Source of the DNA: Streptomyces sp. cf386
Lineage (GTDB): Bacteria; Actinomycetota; Actinomycetes; Streptomycetales; Streptomycetaceae
DNA length: 64,000 bases
Reading direction: 5' to 3'
Assembly: GCF_900103585.1 (NCBI RefSeq)
Contig: NZ_FNHV01000022.1
Coordinates: 1 to 64,000 of the forward strand
This document shows positions 25,358 through 31,534 of the stretch, in pieces (positions within the stretch are counted from its first letter, which is position 1; every line of letters starts with the position of its first letter). The notes beneath the pieces are model-generated. The model did no database searches. It was not told the DNA's origin and was given only the letters and a program-made list of their open reading frames with translations. Both the position numbers and the translations under genes were made by a program.

Positions 25358-26101
25358 ATGGAACACAGGTCCGACGCCGTCTTCAAGAAGCCCTCGATCT
25401 TCCGGGACGGAGTCCGCGAGTACGCGGAGCGCCTTTCCTCCCCCGTCTCGGCCGAACTGCGCGACATCGCCGAGGAGACCGTGAAGGCCACGCCCGAATG
25501 GGCGGACATATCGACCGCGCACATCCAGACGTCCTTCCTCCAGATGCTGATCACCACCGGCGGGATGAACCGGGTGCTGGAGGTGGGCACATTCACCGGC
25601 CACGGCACCGTTGCCCTCGCCGAGGCACTGCCGGACCACGGCGAGGTCGTCACCATCGACAGCTACGTCGCCGACAAGCGGGCCCAGGACGTGGCCGTGC
25701 GGGCCTTCGAACGCAGCCCGCACGGGCACAAGATCAAGCCCGTGCTGGACGAGGCCCTCACCGTTCTGCAGAGCGTCGAGGGCGACTTCGACCTCATCTT
25801 TCTGGACGCCGACAAGCCCAACTACATCTCCTACTTCGAGACCATCCTCGCCCGCGACCTCCTGCGGCCCCGTGGCCTTCTCGTCGTCGACAACACCCTG
25901 TGGGGCGGTGAGGTCCTCCACCCGCGCTCCCTGCCGCCCGCCGACGAGGCACGCACGGGCGAGGAATGGGTGGAGCGCATGTTCGCCAACTGGGCGCACG
26001 ACGTGGTCAGGTTCAACAAGCACGTCGTCGACGACCCCCGGGTGCGCGCCGCTCTGCTCACCGTCCATGACGGCATGACCCTCGTCCAGCTTGCGTCATG
26101 A
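25358..26101 (+). CDS. Metal-dependent O-methyltransferase (CCoAOMT family), proposed enol-pyruvate methylase
   Basis: This 247-residue class I SAM O-methyltransferase is of the caffeoyl-CoA/catechol type. VLEVGTFTGHGTVALAEALP binds SAM, DFDLIFLDADKPNY and LLVVDNTLWGGEV hold the Asp, Asp and Asn metal ligands. It is distinct from CmcI, which handles the 7-methoxy group. In cephamycins A and B the 3'-ester acid is alpha-methoxy-p-hydroxycinnamate, formally the methyl enol ether of 4-hydroxyphenylpyruvate. An enol next to a carboxylate could chelate the metal as a catechol does, so this enzyme is proposed to make that methyl ether. A catechol substrate is the alternative. The stop overlaps the next start by 4 bp (ATGA). 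Confidence 0.85.
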   Translation: MEHRSDAVFKKPSIFRDGVREYAERLSSPVSAELRDIAEETVKATPEWADISTAHIQTSFLQMLITTGGMNRVLEVGTFTGHGTVALAEALPDHGEVVTIDSYVADKRAQDVAVRAFERSPHGHKIKPVLDEALTVLQSVEGDFDLIFLDADKPNYISYFETILARDLLRPRGLLVVDNTLWGGEVLHPRSLPPADEARTGEEWVERMFANWAHDVVRFNKHVVDDPRVRAALLTVHDGMTLVQLAS

Positions 26102-27702
26102 CCGGGCAGGGCGGCATCGGGCTCTCGGTGGGCATGCTGCTGCGGCGGGCGGCCACCGTGGCACCCGGCAAGCAGATCCGTGAGGTCGACCTCGCCGGGC
26201 GGCCCCGCGGCACGTCCTGGTCGGCGCTGCGCGAACGCGTCCACCGGCTCACCGACGCCCTGAGACGCCTCGGCGTCGACCACGGCTCCGCGGTGACGAC
26301 CTTCGCCTGGAACAGCACCCGGCACCTGGAGTGGTTCTTCGGTGTCCCGATGGCGGGTGCTGTGCTGGTGCCGGTCAACGTCCGCTTCTCCGACGACCAG
26401 ATCGCCTGGGTCGTGGCCCACGCCGACTCCCGCGTGATGGTCGTCGACGCCTCCCTCACCGGGCAGTTGGCGCGGCTGCTGCCCCGGCTGGGCTCGGTGC
26501 GCGAGTTCGTCGTGATCCCCGACGGGGGCGAGGTGCACCCGGCGTTCGCCGACGCGCACTCCTACGAACGGCTGCTGGCCGAGGCCGATCCGGTCGAGCC
26601 CCGTGACGTGGCGGAGAACCGCACCGCCTGCCTCTGCTACACCGGCGGCACCACGGGCCACCCCAAGGCCGTCGCCCACTCGCACCGCTCCCTCGCCCTG
26701 CACTCCCTCGCCATGTGCGCGGCCGACGCCTTCGCGGTCCGGGAACGCGACGTCGTCTTCCCGCTGACGCCGCTGTTCCACGCCACCGCCTGGGGGCTGC
26801 CGTACGCGGCCGCCCTGGTCGGAGCCGGCCTGGTGTTCACCGGACCGCACCTGAAACCCGAGTCCATCGCCCGGACCCTGGAACGGGAGCAGGTCACCCT
26901 GTCGGCCGGCGTGCCCACCTTCTGGCTCGCGCTGGACGAGATGGACCCGCCGAAGGAGGTGTTCGCCTCCTTGGAACGCATCGTCTGCGGGGGCTCGGCG
27001 ATCCCGCAGGGCCTCGTGCACCGGTACGCCGACCGCGGCGTCACCATGCAGCAGGGGCTCGGCATGACGGAGAACATGGCGACGGTCGCGCTGACGAACA
27101 TCCGCAGCGGCCTGGCGACCCTGCCCCCCGAGAAGCAGCTGGAACTGCACCACACCCAGGGCCTGGCCGTACCGGGCGTCGAGGTGCGGCTGGTCGACGA
27201 CCGGGACCGACTGGTGCCCCACGACGGCGTGACCCAGGGCGAACTCGAAGTCAGATCGCTGTGGGGCGCGACGCGTTACGAGAACCCGGGCGACGGCGCC
27301 AACACCGAGAAGTTCCACGACGGCTGGCTGCGCAGCGGGGACATCGCCACCATCGACCCGGACGGCTACATCCGTATCACCGACCGCAGCAAGGACCTGA
27401 TCAAGTCGGGCGGCGAGTGGATCAGCTCCATCGCGGTCGAGTCCGCGCTGATGGACCACCCCGCCGTCCTGGAGGCCGCCGTCGTCGCCGTGCCCGACCT
27501 CCGCTGGCAGGAGCGGCCACTGGCCGTGGTGGTGGCACGCTCCGGCGCCACCGCGACGCCCGACGAACTCCGCTCCTTCCTGCGCGGCCGGCTCCCGAAG
27601 TGGTGGGTGCCGGACCGCTTCGAGTTCGTCCCCGAGATCACGAAGACGGCCACCAACAAGTTCGACAAGAAGCTGCTGCGCAGCCGCTACGCCGACCACT
27701 GA
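26098..27702 (+). CDS. Acyl-CoA ligase (AMP-binding), proposed to activate the cinnamoyl side chain
   Basis: This 534-residue ANL-family ligase forms an acyl-AMP and then an acyl-CoA. It shows the ATP loop YTGGTTGHPKAVAHSHR, the hinge RSGDIATIDPDGYIRITDRS with KDLIKSGGEW, and the catalytic Lys in KTATNKFDKKLLR. No carrier domain is attached, so CoA is the likely acceptor. It overlaps the methyltransferase gene by 4 bp and precedes the acyltransferase by 58 bp. In this setting it should activate alpha-methoxy-p-hydroxycinnamate for 3'-esterification. A medium-chain or aryl fatty acid ligase would look similar, so the acid is inferred from context. Confidence 0.86.
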   Translation: MTGQGGIGLSVGMLLRRAATVAPGKQIREVDLAGRPRGTSWSALRERVHRLTDALRRLGVDHGSAVTTFAWNSTRHLEWFFGVPMAGAVLVPVNVRFSDDQIAWVVAHADSRVMVVDASLTGQLARLLPRLGSVREFVVIPDGGEVHPAFADAHSYERLLAEADPVEPRDVAENRTACLCYTGGTTGHPKAVAHSHRSLALHSLAMCAADAFAVRERDVVFPLTPLFHATAWGLPYAAALVGAGLVFTGPHLKPESIARTLEREQVTLSAGVPTFWLALDEMDPPKEVFASLERIVCGGSAIPQGLVHRYADRGVTMQQGLGMTENMATVALTNIRSGLATLPPEKQLELHHTQGLAVPGVEVRLVDDRDRLVPHDGVTQGELEVRSLWGATRYENPGDGANTEKFHDGWLRSGDIATIDPDGYIRITDRSKDLIKSGGEWISSIAVESALMDHPAVLEAAVVAVPDLRWQERPLAVVVARSGATATPDELRSFLRGRLPKWWVPDRFEFVPEITKTATNKFDKKLLRSRYADH

Positions 27703-27760
27703 CCCCGCAGACCCCAGGGGCCTGTCCGACCACCCGGGCCCAGCCACGGAGGGAACGCGC

Positions 27761-28882
27761 ATGCGTCTGAACAACACCGGAGCCTGGCAGCCCGACGACC
27801 CCCCGGGAAACCGGCGCTTCGTCACGACCCACTCCGCCGAGGCACCGCTCGCGCTGATCTCCGGGCAGACCCTGGGCCCCGTGACCATGTCGTACGAGGC
27901 CTGGGGCACCCTCGACGCGGACCGCAGCAACGCGGTGCTGGTCCTGCCGCCGCTGAGCATGACCAGCCACGCGGCAGGACCCGCCGGGCCGGGGCATCGC
28001 GCGGAGGGCTGGTGGGACGGCCTGATAGGCCCCGGCAAGGCGGTCGACACCGACCGGTTCCAAGTCATCGTCGCCAACAACCTCGGCGGCTGCGACGGCA
28101 GCACCGGCCCCGCGAGCCTCGACCCGACGGGACGGCCGTGGGCCGCACGGTTCCCCGCACTCGACGTCGTCGACCAGGTCAACGCCGAGGCGGCACTGGC
28201 CGACACGCTGGGCATCGAGCGCTGGCACACCGTCATCGGCATGTCCATCGGCGGGGCACGGGCCCTGGAGTGGGCGGTCTCCCGCCCCGAACGGGTGGGC
28301 CGGCTCCTGCTGATCGCCGTGGCGGCGGCCACCCGTGTCGAACAGGCCGGCCACACCCACATCGAGCTGGAACTGATCCGGCGGGACCCGCACTTCCACG
28401 GCGGCGAGTTCTACCACCTGCCCGAGGGCTGCGGCCCGCGCACCGGCGTCTCCCTCGCCCGCAGCTTCGCCCACATCCGCTACGGCACCGAGAGCTACTG
28501 GCAGGACCGGTTCGGCGGACAGTCCTGGTACCACGACTCGGACGGCTGCCACGAGAAGTTCCGCGAATACGTGCTGGCACAGGGCGACAAGGTGTGGGAA
28601 CGCTTCGACGCCAACTGCTGCCTCGTCCTGTCCGAGACGGCCCTGAGCGCCACGGTCGCGCGCGGCAGGGGCGGCATCGACGACGCGCTCGCCCGGATCA
28701 CCGCGCCCACCCGCATCGTCGGCTTCTCCACCGACCGCGCCTATCCCCCCGAGACACAGCGCGAGTTGGCGGCGGGCATCCGGGAAGCCGAGGCGCACAT
28801 CATGGAGACGGACCTCGGACACTACGGCTTCATGCTCGCGCCGGACCTGGTCGAGCCGCATCTGCGCCTGACCCTCGGGTAG
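27761..28882 (+). CDS. MetX-fold acyltransferase, CefG-like; proposed cephem 3'-O-acyltransferase
   Basis: This 373-residue alpha/beta-hydrolase of the homoserine O-acetyltransferase (MetX) family uses an acyl-CoA donor. The triad is Ser162 (GMSIGGARALEW), Asp325 (FSTDRAYPPE) and His354 (DLGHYGFML); the family segment NNLGGCDGSTGPASLDP is also present. Fungal CefG, deacetylcephalosporin C acetyltransferase, belongs to this family. Here it follows a CoA ligase in the cephem operon, so transfer of the cinnamoyl group to the 3'-hydroxyl of a deacetylcephamycin is proposed, in place of carbamoylation. A plain homoserine acyltransferase is the alternative, less likely because of the neighbours. 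ATG 27761 follows GGAGGG. Confidence 0.84.
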   Translation: MRLNNTGAWQPDDPPGNRRFVTTHSAEAPLALISGQTLGPVTMSYEAWGTLDADRSNAVLVLPPLSMTSHAAGPAGPGHRAEGWWDGLIGPGKAVDTDRFQVIVANNLGGCDGSTGPASLDPTGRPWAARFPALDVVDQVNAEAALADTLGIERWHTVIGMSIGGARALEWAVSRPERVGRLLLIAVAAATRVEQAGHTHIELELIRRDPHFHGGEFYHLPEGCGPRTGVSLARSFAHIRYGTESYWQDRFGGQSWYHDSDGCHEKFREYVLAQGDKVWERFDANCCLVLSETALSATVARGRGGIDDALARITAPTRIVGFSTDRAYPPETQRELAAGIREAEAHIMETDLGHYGFMLAPDLVEPHLRLTLG

Positions 28883-28893
28883 CGGGCGCACCG

Positions 28894-30327
28894 GTGCTCG
28901 CCGTACTGCTCGTGGGCGCCTTCATGCCCACCCTGGACTTCTTCGTCGTCAACGTCGCCGTCCCGTCGATGACCGAGGACCTGCACGCGACCAGCGGCGA
29001 GATCGAACTCGTCGTCGCCGTCTACGCCATCGTCTACGCGAGCCTCGTCGTGCTGGGCGGCAGGCTCGGCGACTACTGGGGCCGCAAGAAGGCCTTCGTG
29101 GTCGGCACCGCGCTGTTCACCGCGACGTCGGCGATGTGCGGCTTCGCCCCGGACGTGTGGTGGCTGATCTGCGCACGGGCGCTGCAGGGCGGCGCCGCCG
29201 TCGTGCTGTTCCCGCAGGTGCTCGCGCTGATCCAGCTCCACTACCCGCCGGAGATACGCCCCCGGGTGATGCGCGTCTACGGCCTGGCGACGGGCAGCGC
29301 GATGGCCACGGGACAGCTCATCGGCGGACTGCTGATCAGCCTCGACTGGCTGGGCCTTTCCTGGCGTTGGGCCTTCCTCGTCAACCTCCCGTTCGGCGTG
29401 GTGACGCTGCTCCTCGCCCCCCGTCTGCTGCCGACGACCGCTCGGCTCGGCAGCCTGCGCATCGACCGCACGGGGGTCCTGCTGTTCTCGGTGGCCATGG
29501 TGCTGCTCGTGGTCCCCCTGACGGTCGGCCGCTCGGCCGGCTGGCCGGGCTGGACCCTGCTCATGCTCGCCGGGGCGGCGGTGCTGCTCCCGGGATTCTG
29601 GCTCTGGGAACGCCGCGCCGAGTCCCTGGGCCGCGACGCGCTGCTCCCACCCAGCCTGCTGCGCGTCGGCAGCCTGCGCATCGGGCTGCTGATCGTGTGC
29701 GCCTTCTACGCCACCATGTCCTCGTCCCTCTACGTCCTGGCCCTGCTGCTCCAGGAGGGGCGCGGTCTCACCCCCCTCCAGTCCGGGCTGGTGTCCAGCC
29801 CGCTCATCGTCGGCTTCTGCGCGGCGAGCATGGCCTCCTCCGCCCTGACGGCACGGTGGGGCACCCGCTCGCTCAAGGGTGCGATGTGGATCCGGACGGC
29901 CGGCTTCGCGGCCCAGTTCCCGCTGCTGCTCGCCGACGCCCGCACCGTGAGCATCCCGGCGCTGGCCGCGCTGCTCGCCGTGAACGGAGCCTGCACGGGA
30001 GCGGTGATGGCCCCGCTCCTGGGGATCGTCCTCGACGACCTGAAGCCCGCTCAGGCCGGCGCCGCCAGCGGCCTGGTGGCCACGACCCAGCAGGTGGCCG
30101 GTGCCGTCGGCCTCTCCGTCATCGGCATCGTGTTCCACGGCGTCGGCCGCCACACGACCCTCGACCCGGAGAGCGTCGCCACCGGCTACCGGCACGGCCT
30201 CGTCTATCTGATCCTGATGTCGGGAGCCGCCCTGACCGCACTGTCCCTGCTGACCCGGACCCGGAACGACCACAGCCCCGCCGGCACACCGGCTGGGCGT
30301 GCCCGGGTCGTTCCGTACCAGGACTGA
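28894..30327 (+). CDS. cmcT: MFS drug exporter, CmcT-like
   Basis: This 477-residue permease of the DHA2 (14-helix) drug:H+ antiporter family starts within its first helix region (LAVLLVGAFMPTLDFFVVN) and has the loop motif GRLGDYWGRKKAF between helices 2 and 3. It should export the finished cephem across the cytoplasmic membrane. GTG 28894 is 11 bp after the acyltransferase stop; no good ribosome site is visible, so it is probably translated by coupling, and an earlier start cannot be excluded. CmcT of S. clavuligerus is a transporter of the same class. The following 210 bp (30328-30537) have no gene. Confidence 0.85.
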   Translation: MLAVLLVGAFMPTLDFFVVNVAVPSMTEDLHATSGEIELVVAVYAIVYASLVVLGGRLGDYWGRKKAFVVGTALFTATSAMCGFAPDVWWLICARALQGGAAVVLFPQVLALIQLHYPPEIRPRVMRVYGLATGSAMATGQLIGGLLISLDWLGLSWRWAFLVNLPFGVVTLLLAPRLLPTTARLGSLRIDRTGVLLFSVAMVLLVVPLTVGRSAGWPGWTLLMLAGAAVLLPGFWLWERRAESLGRDALLPPSLLRVGSLRIGLLIVCAFYATMSSSLYVLALLLQEGRGLTPLQSGLVSSPLIVGFCAASMASSALTARWGTRSLKGAMWIRTAGFAAQFPLLLADARTVSIPALAALLAVNGACTGAVMAPLLGIVLDDLKPAQAGAASGLVATTQQVAGAVGLSVIGIVFHGVGRHTTLDPESVATGYRHGLVYLILMSGAALTALSLLTRTRNDHSPAGTPAGRARVVPYQD

Positions 30328-30537
30328 GGCCCGCCTCGGAGCCGTACCCCCGCCGAGACCTGCGGCCCCTGCCCCGGCGTGACGCCGGCCCGGCTCCCGC
30401 ACATCTGCTCGACTCAATCACACGGCAGGATGGCCGAGTTGAACTCAGCCGACCCGGCGCGTAGAACAGCGACCACCCCCCTTTGTGCGCCGGCCGCGGC
30501 AGGGTACGACTCGGCTCTCGAAAGCAGGTACAACCGC

Positions 30538-31476
30538 ATGACCCCAGAGCACTCCGGCCTGTCCCGCCGCGCCCTCCTCACCGCGGCGGTCCTGCTGCCC
30601 CTGACGGGCTGCGGTGACGGCCGGGACCGCTCGGCCGCCCTGGCGTCCCCCGGACCGGCCCGCCCGTCCGCCTCACCCTCACCCTCCGCGACGCCCCTGA
30701 AACTCCCGTCGCTGCGCGCCCTGGAACGCAAGCACGACGCCCGGCTCGGCGTGTACGCCCTGCACACCGGTACGGGGACGACGGTCGCGCACCGGGCGGA
30801 CGAACGCTTCGCGTTCTGCTCCACGTTCAAGACCGCCGCCGTCGCCGCGGTCCTCGACCGCAACCCGCTCAGTCACCTGGACAAGCGCGTCACCTACGGC
30901 TGGAACGACATCAACTCCATCTCGCCCGTCACCCGGAAGAACGTCACCCAGGGCATGACGATCCGTCAGCTATGTGACGCCGCCGTCCGGCACAGCGACG
31001 GCACCGCGGCCAACCTGCTGCTGCGCGACCTCGGCGGCCCGCAGCGGCTGACCGCCTATCTGCGCGAGCTCGGCGACACCGTCAGCCGCCTCGACCACTA
31101 CGAACCCGAACTCCACCGGGCCCGCCCCGGAGACCCGAACGACACCACCACGCCCCGCGCGATCGCCGCCGACTACCGCACGATCATCCTGGGCGAAGCG
31201 CTCGCCACCGACAAGCGCGCCCTGCTCACCGACCTGCTCGTCCGCAACACGACCGGCGGCAACCGCATCCGGGCCGGCCTGCCCAAGGGCTGGCGGGTCG
31301 CCGACAAGACGGGAACCGGCACCTACGGCCGGGCCAACGACATCGCCGTCGTGTGGCCGTCCGGCTCCGAGCCCCTCGTGCTGGCCATCATGTCCGAGCG
31401 CGCCGAACGCGAGGCCCGCCCCAGCGAGTCGCTGATCGCCGAGGCGACCGAGCAGATCGCTGCCGCGCTGACCTGA
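30538..31476 (+). CDS. bla: Class A beta-lactamase, Tat-type lipoprotein
   Basis: This 312-residue serine beta-lactamase opens the ring of penicillins and possibly cephems outside the membrane. The N-terminus has a twin-arginine motif (SRRALLTA) and lipobox LTGC. STFK (Ser95), SDG (153-155), EPEL (Glu189) and KTG (257-259) match the class A active site. SDG instead of SDN is common in actinomycete enzymes. The residue after EPEL is His193, where most class A enzymes have Asn170, an odd change beside the deacylation water. ATG 30538 fits the signal peptide. Cephamycin clusters of S. clavuligerus and A. lactamdurans include a bla gene, so this closes the cluster. Confidence 0.94.
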   Translation: MTPEHSGLSRRALLTAAVLLPLTGCGDGRDRSAALASPGPARPSASPSPSATPLKLPSLRALERKHDARLGVYALHTGTGTTVAHRADERFAFCSTFKTAAVAAVLDRNPLSHLDKRVTYGWNDINSISPVTRKNVTQGMTIRQLCDAAVRHSDGTAANLLLRDLGGPQRLTAYLRELGDTVSRLDHYEPELHRARPGDPNDTTTPRAIAADYRTIILGEALATDKRALLTDLLVRNTTGGNRIRAGLPKGWRVADKTGTGTYGRANDIAVVWPSGSEPLVLAIMSERAEREARPSESLIAEATEQIAAALT

Positions 31477-31534
31477 ATTCGGTGCGCCGGCTCCGCCGGG
31501 GGGGTGCAGCAGTCCCGGCGGAACTCCGCTCGCC

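Noticed and set aside
22715..26068. Open frame of 1117 codons on the minus strand opposite cmcI-cefF
   Set aside because: It lies across several well-supported plus-strand genes and shows no protein family.
25358..26101. O-methyltransferase as a second enzyme for the 7-methoxy group
   Set aside because: CmcI and CmcJ are both intact and suffice for 7-methoxylation; this protein belongs to the catechol-type family.
27761..28882. Plain homoserine O-acetyltransferase for methionine synthesis
   Set aside because: It sits 58 bp behind a CoA ligase and 11 bp before the exporter in the cephem operon, and no methionine gene adjoins it. It remains possible by sequence alone.
4759..31476. Annotation as an ordinary cephamycin C cluster
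   Set aside because: The 3'-carbamoyltransferase gene cmcH is not found in the window, while genes for a different 3'-ester are present in the cmcI operon.
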